Positions 1-11,325 of a stretch of DNA of 64,000 bases are shown one piece after another. The stretch covers positions 166,519-230,518 of the forward strand of contig PUQB01000201.1 of NCBI GenBank assembly GCA_003024785.1. The letters run 5' to 3'. The notes beneath the pieces were generated by a model. The model did not search any database. It was not told where the DNA came from and saw only the letters and a program-made list of their open reading frames with translations. Position numbers and translations under genes: made by a program. Each line of letters opens with the position of its first letter. Position 1 is the stretch's first letter. The DNA comes from Selaginella tamariscina (taxonomy: Eukaryota > Streptophyta > Lycopodiopsida > Selaginellales > Selaginellaceae).

Positions 1-59
1 GATTTCTTAGAAATATTGCATAAACAGATATCATAAATAACACAATTATTTATGTGCAG

Positions 60-3000
60 GACAATATGTATAATACTGGAGATAAAGTATGTCTTCTTCG
101 GAACAACGAGATAGTTGGCACTGGAACTGTGGAAGTTCGAGATGATAATGCATCATGTCACAATATTGCCCAAGGATCTTGTGTGTACGTATGGGTGAAC
201 ACCATTTACAAGCATGTTGAGGTTCGAATGGAATTTGAGGAGGGTTCTCCTGTATTGTGGAATTTGGATGAAGTCAAGGCTGACACAGAATATGCAGAGT
301 CACAAACAAATAGTAGCACGAGTTTTCCAGATGATGGCTTGCCTGCTGTGATGGATGAGGTGATTCTCTTTCTTATGAGATTGAGGTTGGAGAGGCATCA
401 TCACAGCTATAAATCCAATGGAAGCAGTGTCAGAAGAGAAACTAGGGTCCGACTTCGTGGGTGTAGTTGTGACAGAGGTTTCACCTAATGGCACATTGCA
501 TCCTGGATCCCTCGTGAGGTGGCGAACATCTGAATTAAGACGGCAAGATGGTTCAACATATTCTGGGTTGGATTTCAATAATAACAACCCGGAAGAACAA
601 CTCATATTTGAAGAGGTTCCTTGCATTGGTCCTATTGTAAGAAAAAGGCGATTCATGGGTTGCAGATCTTCCCCTGCAAGTTTCAGCAAGAGGGTGAAGA
701 TGGATCCTACATCTTCCGAAAGTGTTACGAGCATTTCCACGATTGACTGCTAAGAAGAAGTGTTGTCAGATGGCAGACCGGAATGAAATTACCCAATGTA
801 GACATGTCTTTCGTACGCTCACCCAAAAGCAAAGGCATGAGTTTGTATATGCTGCACTAACTGGGTGTATTGATGGAATGGCCTCGGACACAGGTTATCA
901 GAGTACATCCATGGTATTTAATAAGGTGGCCATCTGCTTCAAAGCTTGGTACAGTATATACGGGATCCCAAAGACCACGTTCTACCGTCGGAGGGATGAG
1001 TGGCTAGATGGAGCGCGAACCTCAGTACATGGGAACACTCGCTTGGTCAAAACCCGCTCTCACATTATGGCAGCCATAGAGATACTCAAGGCTTTTGTGG
1101 AAGCAAATGCAGACAGGATGCCTCACAAATGCCGAACCACAAATGCAGGGGTCAGGGAAAATCTCAAGGTTTTGCCTTCGATCTACACTCAATTGAAGCT
1201 GTGTGAACATGTGAACAAGTGCCTCAGTTTGATGGGGCTGCAAGCAATCTGCACTGGTACCTTCAACAACATATGGAATACTCATTTTAAGGATGTGGAG
1301 ATTGCAAAACACTCTAGCTTTTCCAAGTGTGACACTTGTACATCATTGAAGGCTGCAGAGGCTTGTGCAAAAACCTTGGTGGAGATCACTGCCATTCAAA
1401 AGAAGATGGAGGCCCACATGATTGCACAACAAACTTGCCGGTCTCAGTACTATGCACACCGCATGCTTTCTGTGTCACGCCCATCAGAGTACCTGTGCTT
1501 GATCCATGACAAGATGGATCATTCAAAGACCAGCATTCCAAAGCTCGTTGCAACACCAAAGTGCCTTGGAAATGTCATGAAACTTCCGATTTCATTGACA
1601 TGTGTGCTAACACATGGACACGGTTGTGAGTCATATGGACACTTTTCACTTCCACATTGGTCTAGCGACTCCAATTTCACTATTGGGTCGTTGGCCATGT
1701 GTTTCAGAAACCTTGAAGCCCACTCACAGACAAGTCCTATCAGTGATCTCAAAGTGAAGAAACAACACCTTCAACCTTTACATAATGCTCTCATGAACAC
1801 GTCTGCACTTGAGGCTACTTGGGAATATGAGAGGCATTGTCAGCAGCCTGCAAAAAAACAGATGGCCCTGTTGAGAGTTCAGGTTCAGTGGAGGGATCTA
1901 GCTCAAATAGTGTACATGTGTCCTCAACATCAAATAAGCTTCCTCGTCATTTGCTTTTACAGATGGATAATTGTGCAGGCGAGAACAAAAATAGGTAAAT
2001 CATTTTACTTAAGGGTTTCTCAAGCTCATACTTACTTTTATTTTCTAGATATGTGCTAGCATACTTGTCAATGCTTGTTGCCAAAGGTGTGTTTGAAACA
2101 ATCACGCTCAGTTTTCTTATGGTTGGTCACACTCATGAAGATATTGATGCGTTCTTCAGCAAGGTCTCCAACTCTACAAAAAGGACAAGTGCACTTACCT
2201 TACCGCATATGATGAATTTTTTGAAAATTGCATCTCCAAAAAAAGTTGTGCTTTGCTTGTGACTGAGGTGCCAGACTTCAAAAAATTTCTCAAGGAGTAT
2301 ATAAAAGAGGGAGTGATTCTTTAGTTGGTCACCTTGTGCCGCTACAATTCTTTTTCTCCATACGAGATGGTATACCTATTATGCAGTACAAGTTACGGCC
2401 ATCAGAGCAGGAGTGGTTACCGAAAGAGGGGTTAATGCTCTTCAAAAGTGGAGAGAATGGAAAGCCACTTCTCCAGAAGGACAACCAGACCCTATTCCAT
2501 TGAGTGCCCAGCTCAAGGAACAAGAGGTTATTATTGATGGCATCAAAAAATATGTGGCATGGGTTCAAAAATCGATGCCAAAGAATTCTGATAAGGCAAC
2601 TGGTTACTCAGAACTATATAAGCATGTGGTGACTATTGGGAGACTTGTTCGAGAGTTGGAAGGGCCTACTGTCACAAGTACAGAATTGCAACACCCTTTT
2701 TGGCCTAAAACAAGGTGGCGAGAGGAGATTGAAATGACATCACTGAGCACAGACGACATAGAAGCCAGTAGTGATGTGGAAGTGCAAACCCCACACTTTG
2801 TTGGACAAAGGAACCAAAAACCTAAAGCATACTTTGATTGCTGCAAGGATCTTCAAAAACTAATGATGGTTCTCATTACTCCAGATGCGTCATATAATCA
2901 GCCTATTTGGATGGGTCAAATTATCGACACACCTGAAGTAATAAAAAAATAGTATTGTTAAGGTTGCATGGTTCAAACCACAAAAAAGGCGACACGAGAA

Positions 3001-3169
3001 GGAGAGCGAAAGATATAATGGATGCCTAGAGAAAACATGGTCTCCCAATCAAAAAGACCCAGCATGTTTTATAAATGTTAAATCCATTCGATATGGGTGG
3101 ATGTCAAGAAGCGTTGATAAAGTCACGATTAACAAAACTGCAAGGGAATGTATGTTTTCTGAAGCTTAA
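60..3169 (+). pseudogene. DUF7869-type transposase-like protein, broken, 5' partial
   Basis: The coding sequence resumes after an acceptor (gtgcag) at 59. In order it encodes an acidic N-terminal part, a Cys/Lys-rich stretch near 750, a long middle region with CDTC and HDKMDHSKT (about 1330-1540), MDNCAGENKN (1960-1993), a 54-bp intron (1995-2048), then GHTHEDIDAFF (about 2125-2157) and a basic C-terminus ending at TAA 3167-3169. The D..D / DN..ENKN / GHTHED(I/V)D set is the signature of DUF7869 proteins, which are multiplied in plants, algae and invertebrates. An RNase-H-like catalytic role is my inference. Frame breaks occur near 420, 750 (two bases missing relative to copy 2), 1851 (an A run) and 2260-2420. 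The central Asp is intact here, unlike copy 2. Confidence 0.65.
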
Positions 3170-3527
3170 AGCAATTACAAAATTATAAAATATCATATAT
3201 TTAATATTCATAATTATTATAAACTCTTTAATAATAGTACCAAATTGTTTACTTAACTATATAAATTTAAAAAATGATATGGAAGATTGACTATATTATT
3301 ATAGGATTTATATTATATATATATTATTACTACTACAAATTTTTAATTAATAATGTTATATTTAAATATTAATATTTTAATAACAACATCAATATTTATA
3401 TAATGTACCTCTTATGCTCTTCCTTAATTGTTATATTAGCAATATATTATATAATTTAATACTTCTACTTTTATAATGTTATTAATTTTGTTCAATGAAT
3501 GCTATAATTTATTAAAGGGTCGAATAC

Positions 3528-3559
3528 AAAATAGAATATTCTAAAGAATATTCTATTTT
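3528..3559. repeat. Hairpin in element tail
   Basis: Arms AAAATAGAATATTCT and AGAATATTCTATTTT are separated by two bases. The same hairpin is present in the inverted copy at 52657-52689, so it is a conserved subterminal structure rather than random AT-rich sequence. Confidence 0.6.
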
Positions 3560-3672
3560 CAAACATATATTCTAAAGAATATTCCTTTAATATTAGAAAT
3601 GCTAATTAAATAGCTAAAATTGCTAATTATTAGGAAATGGGACTATAGCCATGCCCATTTTAGTTACAACAT

Positions 3673-5032
3673 GCATTTATTATACTATGTTGATGAACCC
3701 TAGCCCCATTTGGTGCACTTAAAAACTCTCCCTCAATTTTGTTAAGTTATTCAGTTAATATGGATGAGTTCAACATGTTAAATAGGGTTAGGAACACCCC
3801 TAGGATTTCCCTAACCCATGCCCTAAATCCCCACCCCCTCAGGTAGGGTTTAGGTGTAGGAATTATGTTATGTTGATAACTCATCTCATTAACTAAAGGA
3901 TTGGCATTCTGTGCCAACCCGCTTATACATGTAGGAAAAGAAGAGGGGGAGGGGGACAACAACCCTTTGTTGTGCCACCTCAACTTTAAACAATAGGGAT
4001 ATTATGTTTCACCTTGGGGTAGCCTACCCTTAACATTGGCAAATTTATGCATGAAAGGTCTTGTTGGGTTAGAGTGAGGCCTATCTCCAACCTCCCTTCA
4101 TGTTAAGCTAAAAATAGCAGTCACAGTTAAGCATGGCACATTCCTGTCCTTGTCCAATTGTGGGCATGGGATCTTGGTTAATAAAATTTTTTTATTAAGT
4201 TTTTGAGAGTTCACATAGGGGTTTTAGAGTTGGCATTTGGGAGCCATGTTCATGACACATGGAGTAACTCTTGAATTTAAGGGGCTATAACATGATAGCC
4301 CACATCATGGGAGACAATGTCACATGAAGATGTGACACTAGGCAAAACAACACATGATACAATGCTCAAGGTATGCCCTTTGGTGTTGTGTCAATGGTTT
4401 GTTACAGATACTCTAGCTGACATGCATGCTTACTCGCACCAGGGTGCTAAGCCTTGAGCATCAACTTAAGGGAGGTTAGGTCTTGTAATTAAGTGTACTA
4501 TTGGCACACTTGGCTAGGGGGTTAACATAAGCCCTTTTGGGAGGCACTTGTGAAGTCGTGCACTTAAGGTTATTCAAACCTAGCCTTAGGGAATTTACTT
4601 GGTAGAATACTTGTGTTCTCACTAAGTATGAACCTTATGTCTAGGGTATGACTTGGCCACTTAAACTCTTAAGGGTTAGTCGTAGCTTAGGGTGCTCCTT
4701 ATTGCCCAAAAGGGGTTGTAATCCTAAATGAGGGTGATTCTTCAAGAGATAAGTGACAATACCTTATTTTGTTATGGGGGTATGTGTGGAACACATCTCC
4801 TTAATGAGATTAGGGCATGAGCATGTCTAGGTCAATCTACTCAAGTTATCCTTAAGGATTTAGAGGGTAGTTGTTTTAAGGGACCTTAAGTCTTATGTTT
4901 ATTTAAGCATTTGAGTCAAACATCTAGGGTTGTCTTACAAGACTTAGCGTTGCTCGCACATGGTGTTAACATTGAATAACCATTTGGCAGTCATGTGTTC
5001 CCACATGTTAACCCTTTGGGTTAAAACTTAAC
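3673..5032 (+). repeat. Degenerate LTR of family 1 (5' truncated)
   Basis: The sequence follows the same order as the LTRs at 21514, 26822, 32901 and 59543: the TACTATGTTGATGA block, the 'ggttaggaacacccctagg' block, the 'gttggcat..gagccatgtt' block and the 'acttagcgttgctc' block, ending in 'aaacttaaca'. The first ~70 bp (TGTCATAGTT...) are missing, and the copy starts directly against the end of the DUF7869-type element. It is heavily diverged, and no ORF in it is credible. No TSD can be assigned. Confidence 0.7.
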
Positions 5033-5744
5033 AAAAGGGTTATAGAGTTGGCATCTACAAGCCATGTTCGTAGCACAATAGGTATATCTAGAGTTTGAGG
5101 GGTTATGGTGTATAGGGCATGCCTCATGCATTGTATTGTGTGTCATTTAGCCTAATGTCACATGGTCTTGTAATATTGTTTTTGAGATATGTCATGGGTT
5201 TAACACCAAAGGGTTGGATATAAGGGTGCTTGTGTTTGCATTAGGGTGTTAAGCCTTGTGAAACTACTCAAATGAGGTTAAGTTTGTAATGTGGCACACT
5301 TAACTAAGGGGTATTATAAACATGTCCAAGGTTTGAACAATCTAAGCCCTTTTGTGAAGCACTGTTTATGTACTTTGGGTTATTTAGCCTTGGGAGTTTG
5401 CTTAGCAGAATACTTTTGTCTGCTTTTGACACACACTCATATACTCATTAAGTAGTCTTAGGTCTAGAGTATGACCTGACTTAAACCCTTAAGGGTTAAT
5501 TATGGGTTAGGATTCCCCTTGTTACCTTAAAGAGGATGTATTCCTTAATGAATGTGATTCCTTAATGAATAAGTGGCGATGCCTTAGGTTTGTCACAAGA
5601 GTATGTGTAAGATAATCTCCTTAATAAAGTTAAAACATGAGCTTGTATAAGTCTTATGAGATAGTATAATCATTATAAGGGGCTTAGGTTCAATATTTAC
5701 CACTTGGTGACCACATATTAACCCTTAAGTAAAAATTTTAACAA
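5033..5744 (+). repeat. Second partial LTR of family 1
   Basis: Immediately after the first LTR terminus the sequence re-enters the same LTR at the internal 'gggttatagagttggcat' block and runs again to a second terminus ('aaattttaaca'). The second repeat therefore lacks its 5' half. The remaining ~110 bp up to the gene island are a simple (ATTACTTAATT) AT-rich tract. Confidence 0.6.
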
Positions 5745-5854
5745 CACTTATCATGAATCATCTCTTATTATTACTTAATTATTTATTAATTATCTCTTAA
5801 TTATTACTTAATTATTCTATAATTCATATTAAAACATTCAATTAACGGGTTTAC

Positions 5855-6667
5855 ATGCCATGTCACCTTGAATCTGCAATCGTTCGAGGGTTTTTGGCGT
5901 GGGACATGCGGTGGCTGTTGCAACTCACGCGTGGCGCTGCCTGGCGCTTGCGCTTGCGCTTGCGATGCCTGTCCTCTGGCAGCATCGTCCAGCCAGATGC
6001 CATTGCACTGGCACCAAGACGAGGAAATGGCGTCCTCGTCAACGGCTATGATGCGTGGTGGCTTGAGTGGCAGCTGCAACGGCCCCGTTTCCCCAGTCTG
6101 GGCGTGGATGACATTCTGGCATCCGAAGGCACGGTGGTGGTGGATGCCAACATTGGTGCCATATTCGGCCGTCTCAACCTGAGCCTTGAGAAGAGTGCAT
6201 CTCCCGATCGGCAGGTTGTTTCTGGGCATGCTGCGCTCCCTAGTGCTGCGCGGAAGGCTCAATGCGCCTCCAAAGCTCATGCACAGGTACGCTATTGCCA
6301 CCCACAGGGGCTTCAAGCTCTCCATTCCCATACCGAAATGGATGACGTCGACAGGAACAGTATCGGCCACATGGCTCAGGAGCTCATGCAGTGGATTCTC
6401 GACTCAAAGTTTGAGCTGCCTAAGAATGCCGGCAAATCTATGGATTTCCTTGTCACCCTACTGCAGTGCGCATTTCTCTATAAATCCACCATCCTGCTCA
6501 CCAACAACAAGGATTACTACTTCTTGCTCAAAGCTGCTAAGGAGGTTGAGCACGCTATGCGTGCAAGCTATCCAGAGTACGCCAATAGGATTGACTTGGC
6601 AAGTGTCCGTATCGTGTACGTGTTTGAACAGCTCAAGCTGGACGTGTACCAGGTGGTGCGTCTTTAG
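5855..6667 (+). CDS. Unrecognised protein, about 270 aa
   Basis: An open frame runs from ATG at 5855 to TAG at 6665. I do not recognise the family. The first ~160 residues come from GC-rich DNA, are rich in Arg, Leu and Ala and may not be real in this frame, because the other frames are also open there. The last ~95 residues (from about 6350) look like true protein: an amphipathic, helix-prone segment with LMQWILDSKF, LLQCAFLYKS, YYFLLKAAKEVEHAM and RIVYVFEQLKLDVYQ. A donor-like CAG|GTGGTG at 6651 could instead splice the frame onward. The 3' end faces the 3' end of the next gene, 46 bp away. A competing - strand frame (5804-6370) has no recognisable domain. Confidence 0.45.
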   Translation: MPCHLESAIVRGFLAWDMRWLLQLTRGAAWRLRLRLRCLSSGSIVQPDAIALAPRRGNGVLVNGYDAWWLEWQLQRPRFPSLGVDDILASEGTVVVDANIGAIFGRLNLSLEKSASPDRQVVSGHAALPSAARKAQCASKAHAQVRYCHPQGLQALHSHTEMDDVDRNSIGHMAQELMQWILDSKFELPKNAGKSMDFLVTLLQCAFLYKSTILLTNNKDYYFLLKAAKEVEHAMRASYPEYANRIDLASVRIVYVFEQLKLDVYQVVRL

Positions 6668-6713
6668 TTTTTATGTCTATTTATTTTTTTTTCTATTGGA
6701 GAATACAACATTT

Positions 6714-9700
6714 TCAACGTGGTGCGGAAGAGCTCGACACGACCCTGCTGTCCAGGAGTCGCTCGAGAGACTTAATGTCAGTCACCGGTGCATAGCACTT
6801 GAAGTCTTGACAGACAAATGCTGTTGCTTTGCTTTGGGCGGTTTTACCACGTGCCATTGCTAGGAGCAAGGGGTTCCTAGCTTGCCAGAACGCCACATCA
6901 TCGGGATCCTCCGGATCAATATGTATCAACTGCACTATGCCTTACTTAAATCTCTCTCCGTTTTTTCTATCCTATCCTACCACATACCGTTGCATCGGGA
7001 TTGTAGAAGTGATGACTTGTTGTTAACAGAGCATCGAACTCCCTTGATTCCTTGGAGCCAGCAATCAGAACCTGCCTTCTGGAAGGAACACTAATCAGAT
7101 CAAACGCACAACACATCAGAGGTACTGCCAGAGCCACTTCCTTGACCTTGTCTTCAAACACAGCCTGCAATCAAATCAAACCAATCAACCAGACAACCAT
7201 GAGATGTATTACCAGAAGATGCTTTGCTTTCTGCAGTAACGATTCTGCTTGGCTGCTGTCAGAAAAAGAAGCCAGACGGATCAGGTTGATAGCAGACACA
7301 GAATTGCCCGAGGGCTCAGCACCATCGTAATCCTCCTTCATACGAATGAGGATGGATGGATCTCCTTGTGCTGTACTGAAATATCCGCCTCCCTCTTTGT
7401 CCAAGAATAAGTTATCCTGTACGCAGTATTTGTTTTCAAGGTGATTGCGTACGTGTGGACATTTACCTGCACAGCCTGAAGCTCAAATGCCCAGGCCAGC
7501 CACTTGGTCTGTCCACAGGCCTCGTACAAGTCTATAAGGCCCGCAATTAGAAACGCATAATCGTCGAGGAACCCTGGGGCGTGCGAAGGAGAACGTCGGA
7601 AGCTACGGTGAAGTCGCTTTTCCTTTGCGTTGTACAGCTTCCCTTCAACAAACTTTGCTACTTGCAGTGCTGCCCCCAAGTACTCATTGGCCTGTCAAAC
7701 CGGTAAGCCAAGCAGGTATGAATGACATCCCACTTACGTCACAGCCCGTAACCGGGAAAGTGTGCTTCACTCCCTCTGCTTCCAGCTTCAAAACCCTGGA
7801 TGCTCGGGCCAAAGCAGACATTGCAACACCATTCCATGAAACAATCACCTGCCCCCATAACATCAGTCGCGCAAACCACGTGATAAGAATATAGAAGCTT
7901 ACCTTGTCATCTAGATGGGGACGGGGCCGCTTGGACCTGTATGCGTGAAGCTCGACTCGACAATGACCAAGAAAATCGGCCGCTTCTTCTAACGTTTTTC
8001 CCAGCTTAGCAGTAGTCCTCGCTCCTGCTTTGCCTCTCAATCAGTACGTTCTTCCCCCGGAATTCATTATGAGGATCGCTCATCTGTGACAGGTCACAGT
8101 TCCCTTCATGCTTTACGTAGTAATGGCTCATGAACACATGCGCTCGATCTTTTCCAAGAAGTTCTTCTATCTGGAGCAAGAGGCTTGAATCATCCTGGCA
8201 CATGTCAGGAACGTACCAAAGTCTTACCTCTCTAGCTGTCCAAACATAGAATGCACCTTCCTTCTTCTTTGACGACCCAGCAGATTCAGCACTATCAGCA
8301 TCTTCGGCAGAGTATATCCCACCCTCTGGGTGTGTCATGTCCCGTCTCAAGTAATCCAGGATGTCCCGTGAAACGCAGGCATACATTGCGTCCTTGGATA
8401 TGACAAATGCGTCCAGATATGCGTTTGCGAGTTGGGCCTGGTCATATAGCATCTTCTCAAAATGTGGCACTACCATAGGAAAGACGCAAGTCAGTAAGAC
8501 TGTTTCCTACTAAGTCCACGTACCATGCCAATACTCATCTACACTGTATCGGTGGAATCCACCGCCTAGGTGATCATGTATTCCACCTTTGGCCATGGAT
8601 TGGAGACTGAATAAAGCCATATCCAACGCTCTTTTGGAAGCGTTGCCCTTACCGGCTGCCTCCAGCCGCTTATAATGTCGAAACATAAGCTCCAACTCAA
8701 CTGGTCTAGGAAATTTTGGAGCATTGCCGAACCCGCCCAGCTTGGCATCAAAGCCTCTTGCGAGCTGCAGCCAGTTCAGAATGGTCATGTGAACTAGGAA
8801 AGCATACTCAACAACACCTGGTTTGCACACAGTTGAACAGCCTGTTGTGTCACACTGTCCGATACTTCTGAAAGGTAGCACATGCGGCCATGGCTTCTGA
8901 GAGTTGCTGAATGACATTGTTTCCTGCATTCCGAAGTACCTCCTTTCTTGACTCCCAGTTGTCTCTGACCCGCCTGCATATCCATCCATCATATCAAAGC
9001 TCAATATACCGCAAGCTAAGTTTCACCTTAAACAGTCTTGAATCCTGGACGGCCGTATTTATCTTGGGGCGGAAAATACGTGCCTCCCACAATAGGCCTG
9101 AGCTCGGGTGTAAGGAATACGCTCATTGGCCAGCCACCCCCGCCTTGTGAGGCTTGAACAAACGTCATGTAAACCTGCTCAGGCAGCTGTTAAAACCAAA
9201 TACCAAATACCAAACCCAGAAGAAGCCTACCTTGTCTACGTCTGGCCTTTCTTCTCTATCTACCTTGATGCTCACGAACCAGTCGTTTAGCATCTTTGCA
9301 ACACCCTCGTCCTCGAAGGACTCCACCTCCATTACATGGCACCTTATGAACAAACAAATCAGTACCTTATTTCACCAAAACTCGTCCATCCCATACCAGT
9401 GGCAAGTACTGTATCCAACTGCACAGACAAACTCAAGTTAGTAGCAACAAAGAAAGAAAGAGCTAGTGATACCTGACAGAAATATAGGTTTGTCTTCGGC
9501 CTTGGCCTTGGCAAAGGCTTCCTCTCCCCATGGATACCAGTCCACCTGGAAAATAAATCGTAAAGAAAGGAGAAAATTTTCTCTCTGTACCGGATTGTGT
9601 GCATGTTGGAGAAGGTAGGGGCTGTCCTCATGAATAAGCCTATTGGTGCGCTTGTGCGCGGAACCACCAGCACCTGGAACAAATGCACTCATCCTCAAAA

Positions 9701-9782
9701 ATGCTTGATTTACTCCAACGCGGAGATGCCGGGAGCGCAAAAGGGTAACCGGAAGCTGAAAAGAAGACACCAGCAGCCGCAT
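6714..9782 (-). CDS. SPATA20: SPATA20/YyaL-type protein: thioredoxin-like DUF255 domain plus six-hairpin glycosidase-like domain
   Basis: I read 14 exons: 9591-9782, 9473-9545, 9397-9418, 9231-9342, 9027-9175, 8818-8973, 8524-8764, 8228-8469, 7903-8170, 7738-7848, 7467-7691, 7213-7416, 6988-7164 and 6714-6929, all with GT-AG borders. They total about 795 aa, the usual length for the family. Visible landmarks are [25 protein letters not shown], the CHWC redox-type motif, [42 protein letters not shown] and the C-terminal PVTD block. The start is the ATG at 9782 (an upstream GTG frame is not needed), and it gives a basic, hydrophobic N-terminus that could be an organelle signal. The molecular function of the family is poorly defined. 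Three single-base frame breaks (near 9030, 8885 and 8025) interrupt an otherwise clean gene. Confidence 0.88.
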
Positions 9783-9859
9783 GGAGGCTCGTCTAACACA
9801 TGTGCATACCACACGTGGCCTAAGACTCTTTTTTTTAAAAAAAAAGGTTTTATATTAGT

Positions 9860-11094
9860 TTAACCATCGTTGACATAAACAAGGCACTTAAAAACTGAGT
9901 TTTCTAGTCGAAAGCCAGGCATTACAGTGAACCCGACGGTGGGCCTGGCCTCCGTTTCCACCTCTGCCTCTTCCACAGCACTCTCCATGAATTGGGGGTG
10001 GAAGACGGTATCCTTTTTCACCTGAAATATGCTCGCGGTTGGATTTAAGGAGAATGCCAACCTGTGTAGGAGCCACACAGACTTGGCGAGCTCCAGGAAC
10101 TTGTGGTAGAAATGACTCCTGGGGTGCTCGCCACTGATCACCTGGTTCCGGTGTTGTAACTGCCCAAAAAATGACTCCTCCATCCTCTCATGCATGATCT
10201 GCAGGTATTTCTTGTGGCAGAACTTGCCAAACAGGCAGTCAGGCGTTGCACTGAGCAATTCTATGGGTCGATGGCCCTCATCTCCTGGAACTGCAAAAAG
10301 CAGTCGTGCCTGTGCTTGCTGGGGTCCAGGATGGAGGAAAGACTGCCGCTGAGGTAGAAATTCTCATTCTCAAAGCCGTTGAACATGCGGTGGCAAACGT
10401 ACGACTCAAAAGCAAACCTGGTGCGGATCGGAGTGGTATATGCAATACCCGGCTGGATGGAGGAGGCCGCAGCTTCAATGTCCCACTCTGCATTCTTCAT
10501 CAGTCCAATCAGCATCTTTGCAAAGCTAAAAGCTTGCATTCTGGCGCCCTGTGCAACCTGCTCAAAGAGTGAGGTTGACAAGCCGTTAACAGCGGGAAGC
10601 TCGTTCAGCCGTTTCTCCAGCTTGTCCTTTGTGGTTGTCGCACGCCTGAGGGACTCCTTGAGCCGCTCAATCTCCTCGTTCTTGTAGACGAGTTCCTTCT
10701 CGCAAGCTTGCATCCGGCTCTCGTAAGAATGGATCAAAACCTGCTTCTCTTTCAACTCCTCAACGAGCTTTCGGTGGTCCCTACCAGCGATCAGCAACTG
10801 CTTGGCCTTGAGCATGTGCTTGAGCTCGGAAAGCTTCCTGAGCTCGCCAATTACTAACCTGTCTGCTGCTCGTAGCTTGTCGGCATTGTAAGGTGAGTGG
10901 GCGGCCTGCAGCTGTATGTATGAGCTCTTCAGAGCGGAGATCCTAGTGAAAATGTCGGCAATCACGCCTTCAAGAGCATGCACTCTTTGCTCCTCGTGAA
11001 CAGATGCCAGTGACAGGGTCTCGGCTTCATGAAAATATTCCTCACCCTCTTCTTCGGCCATAGCTTGCTTACCCTCTGCCCTACGATTAATCAT
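9860..11094 (-). CDS. DUF641 / GIL1-like coiled-coil protein
   Basis: An intronless gene of about 411 aa. The N-terminal half holds the DUF641 region (HALEGVIADIFTRISALKSSYIQLQAAHSPYN) followed by a long Lys/Glu-rich coiled coil with leucine heptads. The C-terminal half has SFAKMLIGLMKNAEWDIEAA and CLFGKFCHKKYLQIMHERMEESFFG, typical of plant GIL1 (gravitropic in the light) and IRK-interacting proteins. The frame is broken once at about 10263, where a run of three G (+ strand) should be four; adding one base rejoins the two open frames exactly (DPIELLSATPD). ATG 11094 is the first methionine, and ATG 11061 (MAEEEGEEYF) is an equally good start. In Arabidopsis GIL1 acts in red/far-red control of hypocotyl gravitropism; the role here is not known. 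Confidence 0.85.
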
Positions 11095-11325
11095 CAGCGT
11101 TGCTGGCAACGCAAGCAATATGTGCTTCGAGAATCATTCCCGCTACACCATTTGCGCCCTAGCCAAGCATTCATCATCACCGATCTACCCACTTCAACGC
11201 TTCAACCATAGGTGGGCCCGGCATATAACGCTGGTTAATTTACGAAATTAATGTACTTGAAAACATCTGGGCATTTTGATTTTGCTACGACAAGAAATAA
11301 TATTTGTTTCTCCACTGACTTGTCT

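Larger units (their letters stand above)
1..3672 (+). mobile_element. DUF7869-type mobile-element-like unit, copy 1 (cut by window start)
   Basis: This stretch is matched almost end to end, in inverted orientation, by 52541-56230. Both copies carry the same coding segments and the same AT-rich tail of about 500 bp, and both end in TAAATGCATGTTGTAAC (here as its complement at about 3656-3672). A third piece of the same tail lies at 28888-29575. Repeated dispersed copies with a shared terminus and a transposase-like core support a mobile element. The 5' end lies outside the window, so no target duplication can be tested. At 3528-3559 the tail holds a hairpin with 15-bp arms (AAAATAGAATATTCT) that is also present in copy 2 at 52657-52689. 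Confidence 0.65.

Noticed and set aside
5804..6370. 188-codon frame on the - strand
   Set aside because: No domain is seen, it overlaps the better-supported + strand frame, and it is open mainly because the DNA is GC-rich.
8006..9004. SPATA20-type gene as a pseudogene
   Set aside because: All splice sites and motifs are intact, length is normal and breaks are single-base, so sequencing error is more likely.
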